DNA from: Dactylonectria macrodidyma
Lineage: Eukaryota > Ascomycota > Sordariomycetes > Hypocreales > Nectriaceae
Reading direction: 5' to 3'
Assembly: GCA_020744425.1 (NCBI GenBank)
Contig: JAGMUV010000018.1
Span: 620,001 to 684,000 of the forward strand
DNA length: 64,000 nucleotides
The notes beneath the pieces are model-generated. The model was not told the DNA's origin and searched no databases. It saw only the letters and a list, made by a program, of their open reading frames with translations. Position 1 is the stretch's first letter. Every line of letters starts with the position of its first letter. Of the stretch, positions 1 to 12,438 are shown one piece after another. A program made the translations under genes and the position numbers.

Positions 1-138
1 AAGCTTGAAATAAATAAAACTTGAACACTTGGGCAATAATTTCCAGGGGAGTCTGTGTTTCTCTGGCTACCAGAAAAATTGGTTCGTGGATCCAGTACGG
101 AACAGGCAAAGGCCCAGTTTGATTGATGTGCAGCAGCA

Positions 139-2349
139 CTATACAAGGTCTAGAATAGCAGAGTCGAGCTCCTTGAACCAGTTCAACTCCTTTTGTATTC
201 TCTGTTCCCACTCCTCGTCGCTCTCATCGTCTTGTTGGCAATTATCGCCAGTTACCTCAAAAACAAACGTGCCCAACCGCGAAAAAGTAGGCGTCCTCTG
301 CGCCGCGCCACCCACCTTATCCACTCGACGTCGGAGAACAATCCCATAGCTCGACCAAGTCGGTCCTTCGTGCATGCTCAGAATCTCAAGGGCCGAAATT
401 TCCATCTCCTTGTTGTCTTTTATGAGCTGCACCACTTCTTCGCAGTCGGGATAGAAAGCTGCGAGTCCGTTACAACCCCCCGCCACGCTGCGCCCAAAGA
501 TCTTCACCTCTTGATCATGGTAGGCTATCTCGTTTCCATCTGGGCGCAGTGCTTTGAGGTCGTACACTTCCGCACGGGCGAGTCTTCCCTCGAGTGTGAG
601 CACTCCCGTCCCTTCTTCGACAGCCCCACACCGCGCCAACGTGTTTTGTAGCGTGATTTTACTTGACAAGAGGTTGACCCTAAGATTTTCAGGCTCCCAG
701 TTCTTGTAATGAACGTAGTGGACCCAAATTGGAGAGTCCACTGATAACCATGACCACGAGGGACCTTGAAACGTCTGTGGGCGTTTTAATCGCTCGAGCG
801 GTGGAACAGCCCACAGCAGTCCTGTGTGGATGTGCGATTTCCATATTCCTGCAAGGTACTCGTCGTTGATGAGAGTGCCAAACCACTCGGCGACGCCTGA
901 AATCGCCAACGGTCTGTCCGAACTTTGTGTCAACTTTCGTTCGCAGTAGATATTGACAAGGTGGTACCACATGCCGATATCCGGGCCATCAGTGGCAGAT
1001 AGGGAATGCCTCAGAGTGGTCAGCTGGAGCTTTGTGGGACTCCATTCCACCTCTTTTCTCCAACCGTCTGTGATCCCATCGGAATAGCGGTCTTCTTGAC
1101 ACGTCCAACGCGTTTGTCGAGACCCAAACTCTACAATCCGCGGCGACAGAAGTCGTTCCTGAAACGTCCAGCCTCGGCTTTCAATCGGTTCAGGATCAGT
1201 TGCAAGATCCACAAGATTGAGCTTCCCTACTTCACCGTTCGAGCAAACACAAGGCAATACAAATGCGGAGCGATTGGCTGCATCTGGTATTCTCGCATGC
1301 AGGAAGCCTTCACCGACAGATCCTGCCCTAGACGCGGTGATGGTGACATCAGCACGTCCGTAGATAAACGGCATCTTTGCAATTTCGGTCGCTTTCTCAA
1401 TGTTGCTATCCTGGAGAATGCAGAGCGCGTCGATCCAAAGGTAGTTGTAGCCCAGCTGCACACATACGCTGACAGCGTCCTGGAGTGTGCGAGGAAGAGT
1501 TGCAACCGGAATAGACAACTTAAACTTGGCAAGCGTATCTGTTGTCAACTTCACTGGTTGATCGCCACCCCAACAGTAGCTAAGTGCAACGTACTGCGGG
1601 AATACAGGCAAGCCTTGTGTTTCTTGGATGCGAACATGAAAAGGGCCGCCAGATGTTTCCACGTGGAGTAGCCTGAGGGGCTTCGCCCCTAACCCGCCAA
1701 CAGCCCTGGCCATGCTCCGGCATTTTGCATGTTGGTGGTGGCATTCCCTTAGCCAAAGGCTGATGGCAGGCAACGTTGCTTGTGGACTCGACTCTACAGG
1801 GCGTGTTGAAACTTCATCCATCACTGGGTCTCCTGATTCAGCAAATGATTGCAGTCAGTTCTGGGTTCGGCATCGGATCATCTTGCTCTTGGGATCCCAT
1901 AAGCCGAAGTACTGAATACTGTGAACATCTGACATGTACCCAATCGCCATCTTGAAGGGCGGAGACGTTGCAGCAAGCAGAGTGTAGTCCTCCGCTGCGT
2001 CACCCCCTTCCAGTGCTGCTTCCAACAGTGTGGAACGGTGGAAATCGACATCTTTATCAAACACTGAGCACATAACCTCGTATGTACCGACGTCAACCGG
2101 GGAATCTGAGTTCCTGTTCCGTGGGTTCATGTCGGCGTACCCGTGTCTCGATATCGCTTTGGAGTTTAGAATCCATTGGCAAAGGTTGCACCCTTGAGTC
2201 GCGCCGTTTCTGAGGTCTTTTAATGTGAAGTCGAACACGATCTTGTCTGAGCTGACATCGTGCCTCACATACTGATTGGTATGGGTGCCTCGAATAACCA
2301 ACTTCTTGCAGAATTCGCAAGAGTGGGGTTGAAAGGCGACAGCTGGCAT
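139..2349 (-). pseudogene. HET-domain (heterokaryon incompatibility) protein, interrupted by one in-frame TGA
   Basis: The reading frame starts at ATG 2349 and runs to a stop at 139, about 737 codons, open except for one TGA at 1855-1857. The N-terminal part has the CxxC-type opening usual before fungal HET domains (HSCEFCKKL, then CNLCQWI). After the TGA come SLWLRECHHQHAKC and the HET core YVALSYCWGG, followed by YLWIDALCILQ and RGWTFQERLLSPR. HET domains are known to trigger cell death in non-self recognition. Both sides of the TGA are in the same frame and both look like continuous HET protein. I tested nearby GT-AG pairs and none removes the TGA while keeping frame. It is either a nonsense allele, a readthrough stop (TGA followed by CTG) or a sequence error. 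It is divergent from the NLR gene at 3083. Confidence 0.85.
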
Positions 2350-3082
2350 CGTGAGGGATATATATTGTGACCTGAGAAGGTCTTAAAAAAATCGAGGAAA
2401 ACTAGTCCACTCGAAAAGGCTAACGCATTGGTCAACGATATACGCCGGATACCGAACGATGTGGAAGAAGAAGCTTGGGCTGATGGTGTTTTGGCGTGCG
2501 TGATTTGGATTGGGTAGCATCCCAGAGCCTGACAGCGGCAGTGCATTAGGTCACCTGACCTATTGAATGGAACTGCATTATGAGGTTAAGAAGGGGGGAC
2601 GAAGCTCGCGAAGTTGTCTTAACGAGGCCAATGGCAACAAAGTTGCCCTCAAGAAAAGCTAGGAACGAAAGACGAATGCTTCGCTACACCTTTTATTTTG
2701 ATCTTTCCTGTACTGCTCTGCCCATTTCATTCGGCCCTGCTGCCTAAAAAATCATTGTAGAAAGGGGCAGTTCTGCACCTTTCATAGGTCGCCTTGTCTG
2801 ATAAGCGCCACGCTTCGCCATGCGGCCCATTTGCACAGCGTCTTTCAGCTGCACATATGCATCCCACGTGAGAGGCTCAATAACTCAGGTGCGGGGTAAA
2901 GGTAGACAGGTCTACTTCCGCTTCAACTTTCTCTTCATTCCCTCAAATCATCGACGCCAGCTTCGGAGCCATCGCCTTGGGCGCATCGGACGCAACTGGG
3001 CGTCACAGCATGCATATACATATTCCCTTAAACTTCAGAGTTCAACCTCCGACTTCCAAGGCTTCTTTTAACCCATGAATCG
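2350..3082. promoter_or_regulatory. Divergent intergenic region between HET and NLR genes
   Basis: These 733 bases separate two oppositely transcribed allorecognition-type genes and must carry both promoters. I see no gene, repeat or clear TATA element in it. Confidence 0.5.
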
Positions 3083-6000
3083 ATGGAGTCCCAATCCGCT
3101 GGACTTGCAGAGCCTGACCGCACGATCAGGCCCAAAGTCATGATCACGCCACTGTGCGAAAAGCTCCAACAACATATCCGCGATGCGTCGGGTGATAATC
3201 CGGTAAAAAGAGTGTTTTCAGACATCTGGAAACAGCTCCGGCCAGACTATGACCACATGGTGAAGGACTTGATTCAGTACCTTGAGGATGGACTTTCCCA
3301 ACGGGGTATTGATGCCTTCATTGAAGGCCGAGCAAAAACCATTGACTCCGTCGCAAGGTCCATCGAACGCCGCGAAGCTTACCGAATGAGGGAGAAGAAC
3401 CAGGATGAATACAGAAATATCGATGAGATTCTGGGTGACTTGCACGACCTTGCGGGCGTCCGCATCGTGTTGGACTACCGAGACGACACGGACACCGTCA
3501 ACAAGCTCATATCTTCGACCTTCCAGCATGTTTCTAAACCAAACATCTTCTCTCGCAGTCGTAAGATCGGCAGAAATTGGAACACGTGGTTTGGGGCATA
3601 CGAGAGTTGGAATCATCACGTCAGACTGAATCCAGCAGCAGCACTCAACAATCTCCAGCAATACAACAGTATCACCTTCGAAGTCCAGCTTACCACCCTA
3701 TCGGAGAGTCTCTACAACAAGCTCGCCCACCCCCTGATCTACAAACAGCCATCTGGAACTCTTTCTCGTGACCAAGAGATGATGGTCGACGTCGCCCATG
3801 GCAGTGCCATGATATATGCTATGTGCACTTTGTGCCTGCGGGAGAAGAAAAGCGAACGTTCGGATGAGGTGTCGGGAGAAGACGCGCTCCGGGATGCCGC
3901 GAGAAAAGTCGTCGGCAATGATGGATCAGATGAAGACAATGAGCTTTTAGCTAACATTGCACCTGGTGGTCGAGGTTCGTTAGCTGGACAGACCATGCCA
4001 GGTAGAGCGTTGTTGGCTGCAGCGAGTCCAATGCTGACCGACTCGTCGACTGATGATCTCCAACTGTTGATATTGAATGCGGTCAGGTGCGGCCAGTCTG
4101 TCTTTCTTGTCATCGATATTTTCTTCTAACAACTCACCTAGAACTGCGCTAGATGAGACCAAGAAAACTCCACCGATGTGTTTTCCAACTGTCGAACAGG
4201 CACGCTTTGATACCGAGGAAGCGCAGCGCAATCGATGTCAAACTGGGACCAGAGTGGAAGTCCTATCTAGGATTCGTTCATGGGCTCGTAAACCGACCGA
4301 AACTTTGCTCTGGTTGCAGGCCCCTGCTGGTAGTGGAAAATCGACGATAGCAAGGACCCTACGGGATGTGTTCCTCGCTGACAGTCCTGAGAAACTGGTA
4401 GCTGGGTATTTCTTCAAACGAGGAGATGCTCAGCGCAACCTGACAAATCTTGTTTTCTCCACCATAGCCAGCCAGCTCATGGAAACCATTCCCCAGTTTT
4501 GCAATTTCCTACACAAGTCTCTTGGCAACTTGGCAGCGGTGGGGAACGAAAATATCATCCAGACCAAGAGTCTTGACGAGCAGTTCAAGATACTGATCAG
4601 CACTCCACTTTCTCAGCTGAATGCAGTGGATGACGACGAGTCCACCCGAATCATCGTCATTGACGCACTGGACGAATGCACTGATCTGGTCGGCATTGAC
4701 AAAGTCCTCGAACTCCTATCAACAGATACCACTTCACAGCTACGCCTCCGTGTGATCGTCACGAGCAGACCTACCGCTAGGATTCTTGATTCATTTCAAA
4801 GCATGCAAGAAACTGGCATTTCGTATGCAACTGTCAAGCTCCACGACGAGTTCAAGAGGGAAACCGAAGATGACATCCGAACTTTCCTAACAAAGAGCTT
4901 TGGGTTGATAAAAACAAGAAGAAGAATACACCATGATCCATGGCCAGAGGTTGAGGTTTTGAATCAAGCCATCGCCCACGCTACACCCCTCTTTATATAT
5001 GCTACCACTCTCATTCGCTTTATCGACCCTCCTGGCTCTCGAGTACTCAACCCAACCAAACAGCTCGAGTCCTGGTTTCGGGGGTGTCACCAAAATAAGT
5101 CCCATCTCTCCGATATTACCAAGATGTACAGGCTCATCATGGAAGGTCTGCTCTATGGCGACGACCTTAATAACCCAGACCAGCTACCTAGCGAATATCT
5201 ATCCGAGCTCCAACAAATTTTGGGTTCACTTGTTGTTCTCGCTGAGCCACTCTCGGTCCGGGCATTGACCGCCCTACTGGACATGGATAGGTACAGTGTC
5301 AGTACGTGGTTATCGAACCTCCAAGCTGTCATCCATGTTCCTAGTAACGAATTATCTTCTGTCGAGATAATTCACAAGTCTTTCAGCGACTTCTTAGTTG
5401 ACGATGCAGGGTCGAAGCCAGACTACAGGGTCAATAAGTCTGAAGCACATCTCATCTTGGCGAAGAGATGTATGCGCCGCATGTCTATCGACTTACACAA
5501 GAACATTTGCAAACTCAACGATCCAGGGATTCATCGAATGAACATCTCGAGAGCTACCATTACTGAATTTATACCCGTTGAACTTGAGTATGCGAGCAGC
5601 CATTGGGTACATCATTATATACGAGGCGGAATGCACAGCAAGAGACAAGGAGAGATTGAGGTGTGCGAGTTTCTCAAAAAGAACCTCTTGTTCTGGTTTG
5701 AGGTTCTGTCCATCCTTGGAAAACTTCCAGATGCAGGAGCGGGTATCGGACAGCTGTTACGGAGCGCAGTTGATCACCAACTTGTCGACTTTCTAAAAGA
5801 GTGTCAGAAATTTCTCCTTGAGTTTGGACAGTGTTTTGAGCAGTTCCCTTTGCAGATTTACGGCACTGGACTGATCTTCAGCCCGCTGAAGAGCATGCTT
5901 AGGCAACTGTTTTGGGACAGTCGATTACCATACTTTCGAAGAGCGCGGGGGACATCAGAGACTTGGAACTCTGACGTAACCATGAGAATCGAGTCAGAGA

Positions 6001-7865
6001 TAATTTTTCCCCTCGCAGCCACTATTTCACCAGATGGCCGGACAATGGCAGTTGGTGGCATGAACTTCATATCAACGTGGGACATTGGGACTGGAATTCG
6101 ACAAGAGTCATGTCAGGAACCTGAATGCATCATTGGCCTCTCATTCTTGGACGATAATAAACGACTAGCATCAGTCTCCAACGTAGGAGATGTTCTGGTC
6201 TGGGATCTGACAACGGGCATCGCGACGAAGCAGTGTCAACTCAGTGACCATTATCATAAATATGAGGGTGCATTTCTGCTGCCAGCTCATTCCCTTGTTG
6301 TCACATGGGCAAGGGAATATGAAGTATCACCTGGCGAAACAATGTACAAAGCGGATTTGTGGAATTTACAATCAGGCGAGCATCGCCGAACACCACGAAA
6401 GTTTATTTGGAAAGCCGCCTTTTTTGACGATTTAATGAAAGCCCAAGCTACCTTGTCGCCTCATGGTGATATGATAGCCGCGGCGGCCGCCGATGGAATA
6501 CGGCTCTGGAGCACAGAATCGGGCGACGATATTGGACAGCTTGCGGTAGCCTCACCCTTCGGTACGGGAGTGGCCTTTGCCCCAAACAACCATGTCATTG
6601 CAGCAACAACAATGCATGGCTTTGTACATTTTTGGGACCTAGCATCACACACCTGCTACTGCAGATTAAACCTCGACATATCGCCCATAGCCTTGGAATT
6701 CTTTCCTACAAGCGACAGATTAGCCTTGACTGACCGTCATGGGTCGGTGCTCTTTGTGGACTTAGGCGAACCGACTGCTCAGTCAACGACAATCGGGCAT
6801 GAGTTTCCCATACCGAAGATTGAGTCAATGGATAAGCACGTGGTCGTATGCAATTTATTCGACCCAGCACAGGTCTCTTCTGGTGCTCATTATGGCTGCA
6901 TAGAGTACCCTGGGTTTATCAGGAAGATGGCACTGTCTCCAGATCAGAAGACCCTTGCAACAACTTCAAATAGCCACAATCTGTTACTGTGGGACATCGA
7001 GTCTGGGAGGCTGCTGCATTCTTTGCAATCATTGGAACTGATGCATTCTTCGCAATCATTGGAACTAGTCCCTTCATTTTGCCGCATTGCCTTTTCTAAT
7101 GACGGGATAAACCTTGCTATGTCGAATATGGAAGCGATTCAAGTGTGGGAACTGGCAACAGGTCGGTGTCAATGGTCACAGGTGGACTCCGTCCGGAGCT
7201 TGCTGGAAACAGCATTGGCATTTTCGCCAAACGGAAAGATGCTCGCAGCAGGAAATGTTGACAAGATCCAGCTTTGGGCTACGGGCACAGGCCTCCTCAT
7301 CTTAGAGATACCCAGTGTGGGGGCGATATCCAGATGGGAGACGAAACCCAGTTGGCAGGCGATCGAATTCGCGTTTTTGTCTAATGTGACTATGCTTGTA
7401 TCATTCCCCAGACCGATGACACGTAAGCATGGGGAGCGTTATTGGAAGTATGAAGCGGAGTATGACGTCCAAATTGTGGAATTGCGAACAGGGGCTATTC
7501 ATTTTCAAACTGAACTTGATTTCCGCATACATGACCTTCAGCGCTTCGCCAATGGCAAGATCGTCGCCATCAAAGGAAACGACACCGGGGAGCTTCGATT
7601 CTACGATGCAGAGACAAATACCGTCGTATCTGGGTCAGATTTGGAACCTGACTCAGCATTCGAGATGAGGCTAGAAAATTGCGGTATCTACATGGTGGGC
7701 AGGTGGGCGCTGCGCGGAATTGGGAAGGCTGTTGTTGCACTGGATGGGCATAAATCGAGAGTACCGAGAGTATCCACAAGTGCTGGCAATCGCCTAGTTA
7801 GTGCTTCACGGGATGGCGAGTTTATGGTAATAGATATTGATGATAGCCTTATAAACGACATCTAG
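3083..7865 (+). CDS. NOD-like receptor: RelA/SpoT-like domain, NACHT NTPase, WD40 repeats
   Basis: Two exons, 3083-4086 and 4142-7865, are joined through a 55-nt intron (donor GTGCGG, branch CTAAC, acceptor CTAG) that joins AG to A and fuses the frames, giving about 1575 aa. Residues about 80-230 resemble the RelA/SpoT nucleotidyltransferase fold: GRAKTIDSVARSI, then LHDLAGVRIVLDY, a degenerate GAYESWNHH, FEVQL and LYNKLAHPLIYK. The NACHT domain has Walker A APAGSGKST (about residue 395) and Walker B IIVIDALDEC. The C-terminal half has about eight WD-like blades (STWDIGTG, LVWDLTTG, LLLWDIESG, VQVWELATG-like). Fungal NLRs of this architecture act in non-self recognition; the N-terminal domain is the presumed effector. 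Whether it still makes an alarmone cannot be told from sequence. Its HET neighbour is head-to-head. Confidence 0.9.
7014..7066 (+). repeat. Imperfect tandem duplication of about 27 bp inside the NLR WD40 region
   Basis: The coding sequence reads HSLQSLELM then HSSQSLELV, so nine codons are duplicated in tandem between two WD40 blades. Frame is kept. Confidence 0.7.
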
Positions 7866-8572
7866 TCGATGGGTTAGTTAGAAGAAGACTTAAGAGAAGC
7901 CATCAAGGTTGGAAGTAACGTGGGAAATGCAGAAGGTCTTCATCAAGGATGGAAGTCATTGCATCACTTGTGGCATTGTCGACATAGGATGGTTCTCCTT
8001 TCTAAACTCATTCTAACTATATCTACACATTTTAAAATACAGAGCCATAGATGTGAGCTTTAGAAATGTTGTTATACGTTGAAAATCGCTTAGATAAAAC
8101 AAGGAATATAATTGAGCTTGAAGTAATATTAATTTTTCTTCAAAGAAAAATTCCTTGCATTAATAATAATTTAATTTATTAAATTAAATGGACAAATTTA
8201 TGTTAAAATCAAGTTTAAAATATCAAACGTATAATAACGTATTTAGATCTATTGTCATTAAATATATAGACTACTTCAATCATTTCAAGTTTACTTCTTA
8301 GCCACGCAGGGTTCACGTAATCTACAGCCAATGGGAAGGGCCTGTTCTTCACCAATGAGCGTTCGCCTCACTAGGTATTCTGCCCCAAGAACATTCCGAT
8401 CGTGCCGAAGCCGCTGATCCTACCGAAAATGTTGATGCGGAACATTCTTTCCTATCACGACAATAATCCAACGACTTCCCCCGTCCACGAATGTACCGAG
8501 TAAGGAAAATAACTCCAACTGTGCGTTCATTCCGCCTGTCGACTAAGAGGATCGCCTGCTCAGTTCCATCCA
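7866..8572. other. AT-rich intergenic region downstream of the NLR
   Basis: No gene is seen. From about 8030 to 8290 the sequence is strongly AT-rich with runs such as taataataatttaatttatt. The first 100 bases (3' flank of the NLR) have a diverged copy at about 45.09-45.17 kb. Confidence 0.6.
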
Positions 8573-10765
8573 ATGCCTCTGCAAAGCCCAGACGAATCTA
8601 GTCCAAGCCTCAAACAGACACTCAGAAGCCGACATCTTAGCCGCCACCGGCCATCATGTCTGCCTTGCAGGGAAAGAAAAGTCAAATGCAGCAAAGAGAC
8701 ACCATGTTCAACTTGCATCAAGCGCGGCCATCCTGACTTATGCACATATGAAGACCCCTTATCACGACAGTCACAGCGCTCTCACCGACCGTCGCCAAGA
8801 AGGAGTCCCACCGCGCCGCAAAATGCCCAACATGAACAAAGGGGAGATGAAATTGGTCCGCCTGATCTATATGGTGGGCAGAACAGTGCGGAAAACTATT
8901 CGCGTCGCGAAGGTTCCACGCAAGGCAGTCAAGGCAACACCGGTCCCAGTGAGCAACTCACGAACCCCAGTCTGCTTGACGACAGCTCTCTAGTCACCAT
9001 CACCAGACCACATTCTGCAGCTACAACAGACAATCCAGACCTAACAATAGCCTTTCAGGCTGGAATTTTGCCCCTCTTAGGTGCTAACTCTGGAGAACAA
9101 GTCTCGGACACCTCGCCAGACTTGGGGGCGACCATCTACCATAGCTTCCCAGATGATCATCTCCTATTAGAGTTATTCGAACTTTACCGCTCCCGAGTTC
9201 ACCCATTTCACGCCATAACCTATAACCTGGATGAGATCGAGCACAAATTATGTGTCTTCATCAAAGATCGGCAGAGCGGTGCCAGCGGTAACCCTCCTCG
9301 ACCACTACAAGACTCTCATTGGCTATGTTTATTGCATGCTATACTAGCATCAGGAGCACAATTTTCAGACTTTAGTTTGCAACGCCGGTCCGAGGTATCA
9401 CAAAACCACAGTGAGTCAGACCTAAATGAGCTAGTTTGGGTGATCTATCAGTAACCATGCTCCGTAATGCAGTCAAACTCGCCTTTGAGTCGCTCAGATC
9501 AACCGATTATCTAGCTCAGCCATCTGCATTCACGCTCCAAACTCTCCTTCTACTTGGAAGCGCCTTACAAAACGATATGAAACCTCAAGCTGCATGGGTT
9601 CTTGGCGGGACCACTGTGCGGTTAGCTCAATGCCTAGGGGTCCACAAGCCACCTGGGAGACGCTCCCAATCCCTAATTTCGGCCCGAGAGGCATCACTGC
9701 TTCGGTAATTTCAATATTCTGTCACTTAATTTATACTTGTCTAACCTAAGAAAGCATGGCTATTGTGTGGCAGGATTCCTTGCTATCCCTAGCCTTCGAT
9801 CGCTCTCCTGGTTCTTACGATATGGACCATAAAGCAGATCTAGAAAGTCTGGATCTGACTACAAACAATGGGGGACTTGGATACCGTGCAGCCATGAACT
9901 GGTTATGCCACACTTCACTGCAATATCTATCACACAAGTCAACACTAGAGTCTACGTCTGACCCCAAGTCTCTATTTCATGACATGGGGTTGATCGAAAG
10001 TGCACTGTCAGCACACCTAATGGATCGGTCGTCTTGCAAATCAATTCGACAAGTCCAAGAATTCTATGCATTGTCTCTTCACAAAAACTTTGTTGTCGCA
10101 ACACTTTGCCGCCCATTCGTATCCATTATCAGACCGCCCAGCGTTGAATCGACAGAGAATACCAGCGTCCTCGGTCACTTTCAAGAAGCTTTACGACGAA
10201 GCGCAACGGCGTATGTTCGCTTGTGGCATGTTGCTGGCTACGCAAGACGTTCTTGGGCGTCAATTCATAACGGGCTATCGTCGGTGCTTTTGTTGAGTCT
10301 CATGAAGGCAACAAGAAACTCCACTGACACTCGCGAGCTTCAATGTGAGCTGATCAATAGCCTTGTAGAGGCAGATGCAAACTCAGAGTCAGTTGGAGGG
10401 CCTGCTTCAACGGCACACCAGCTTTCTGTAACGCATAAAAAAGCCCTAGATGCGCTTCAAAGGCTCAAGTTCTTGTCTGATAACGATAAAAACTCAGAGA
10501 TAACTCGAGATATTTCAGGCGACCTAACTAATATTAATCCATTGCCAACAGAAATGGACATAAGCTCTATACTGGATGATTCGACTCGATTAGAGTAGGT
10601 TGCTACAATTTGTTCATGGTATATCACTAACAAAGACATAGGTCCTGGAACATGGAAGATTGGTTTCAACCTCTGGGTGATAACGTTTCTTGGGATATGT
10701 CTGAACCCATGAGGGCAGATCAATATCTAGAAGCTGAGGGCTTCTGGAATCAGTCGATTATTTAA
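8573..10765 (+). CDS. Zn2Cys6 transcription factor, probable regulator of the PAD/FDC module
   Basis: Four exons are inferred: 8573-9410, 9452-9704, 9755-10594 and 10642-10765, which sum to exactly 685 codons (684 aa). Introns are 41, 50 and 47 nt; the first is unusually short. The zinc cluster is near residue 28: SCLPCRERKVKC followed by CSTCIKRGHPDLC, with eight residues in the last spacer. The fungal-specific middle domain is visible as ILASGAQFSDFS, LQNDMKPQAAWVLGG and RLAQCLGVH, then VWQDSLLSLAFDRSPGSYD. The C-terminus ends WNQSII. It lies 50 bp from the 3' end of the FDC-type decarboxylase. In Aspergillus niger a Zn2Cys6 regulator (SdrA) sits in the padA1/ohbA1 cluster and controls it, so an equivalent role is likely here. 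Orthology to SdrA is inferred from position only. Confidence 0.85.
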
Positions 10766-10815
10766 ACCAAAGTCTTCAATATTCATCTTATTTTCCTCTC
10801 TTTACATGGCCCGCT

Positions 10816-12438
10816 CTATTTTGCATATCCGTAAGCATTCCACTTCTCAAGCACCTTAGCTTGGATATCTCGAGGAAATGACTCCTTGAAATCAGCCACC
10901 TCCCAATTCTTGCCTGTAGTATACTCAATGGGCAGCAAACAGTCGGAAACCACCTTGCCTCCCATCGTCTTTGATCCATTTCCATGTGACATGTATGGGA
11001 TCAACGGGAAGCCACGAACATTCTCAAAGTGATACTCGTCTATTCCGGGACGACACCGAGTGCAGAATGCCCAAATGACGTCCTTGAAATCGTAGACGTC
11101 AATATCTTCGCCAACGATGACAAGTCGGTGGATTGTGTAGCCGGCTTTGTGGCTGAATACAATCTCGCCAATCTTGCGGCAAAATTCATCCGGTGTGTTA
11201 TTCAATGCCCGTAGCTTGGCTGTATTGACCTGAAGAGCAACCCAGGTGACTTGAGACTCAAATGGTGAGAACGATTCGGTGATTGGAAGGCCATGGGATT
11301 TCAGCAGATATCCAATTTCGGCAGCTGCAAGAGGGCCAATCATTGTGTGCTGTCAAGTTTAGTACATCTTCAGCGGGTAATTCTTTTTCATCTGCCTACT
11401 GTCTCATCTGTCAAACGTCCACAATTTGATACCGGCAGGATAGCGTCCTTTCTGTGCGTGATCATGTCGACTCGGTACTTCGGCTGATGGTGGGAATCTC
11501 CAGGGAACGTGTACCTATCCACCGTCAGAAATATTATATCACAGTTCAAGTACCTTCTCATACCCATGCATTTCGCCAAATGGACCTTCTGAAACCGTTT
11601 CGGTGATCGAACAAACTCCCTCGAATACTATTTCAGAGTTGGCAGGAACGAAAAGCCCGTTAGTATCACACTTCACGACTTTCACTGGTGAGCCAGCGAG
11701 AGATCCGATGTACTCTGCCTCGGACAGGCCATCAGGCAGAGGCATGCTGGCAGCCATGATGGCGGCTGGGGGCACACCGAATGCCAGAGCCCACGGCATG
11801 TCTTTTCCTTCCCTCTTCCACATTTGGTGAATCTGCCAAATGTGTTGGGGCTCGATAACCAAGCCTGTTAGGTGGTTTTTGTCGTAGACCATAGCTCGGG
11901 CAATTGACCAATTTGTCCACTTCCCATCAGGTGATTGAACAATGTGCATCCCGTATGTCTGGACGTACTTCCCTCCATCAGACTGGTGCAAAAGAGGGGC
12001 AGGTAAGGTAGTGAGGTCGAATTGATCAGGAGTGAGGCGAAACTCCTTGCATGGGCCGGTCTCGACCGTGATAGGGGGAATAGGAGTGGCTGTCTTGGTA
12101 GCCACCATCTTGTCAAGAATCTCCTTGATCGTAGCAGAAGGGGGCAGCCCCAAGTGCCGAGCAAGGCGACCATATTTCTGGGTCGGGTCAGATCTCAGAG
12201 AGTTTGGTGCGCCTAGGATACGCCACAGGCCGTTCTCAGTTTGGCCCTTCAGCTTGTTGAACAGTGGAGCTTTGTCATTATTCTCAGAGACCTTGCGGAT
12301 GATTGCGCCGACCTCCAGATCTGAATCGCATTCTTCGTTGATTTCGACAAGATCTTTGTCTTCCTTCAATGCTTGGATAAAGGATCTGAAGCTCAGGTGA
12401 GGAGCATCCTGAGAGGACTGTTCTGTAAGAGAAGCCAT
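10816..12438 (-). CDS. FDC1: prFMN-dependent ferulate/cinnamate/sorbate decarboxylase (UbiD family, Fdc1-like)
   Basis: Three exons on the minus strand, 12438-11564, 11514-11400 and 11349-10816, give 507 aa, close to the known fungal Fdc1 size of about 500. Introns are 49 and 50 nt. The first junction rebuilds the conserved [13 protein letters not shown] segment and the second gives [21 protein letters not shown]. Family landmarks include [15 protein letters not shown] near the N-terminus, [18 protein letters not shown], the [19 protein letters not shown] segment, [18 protein letters not shown] and [19 protein letters not shown] near the C-terminus. Fdc1 decarboxylates phenylacrylic and sorbic acids to volatile alkenes using prenylated FMN. 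The divergent neighbour at 12927 encodes the enzyme that makes prFMN, so the pair should work together. Confidence 0.95.

Noticed and set aside
6483..6490. An eleventh GCGGCCGC, inside the NLR coding sequence
   Set aside because: It encodes an alanine-rich stretch in a WD40 part, has no promoter context, and about one copy per 65 kb is expected by chance.
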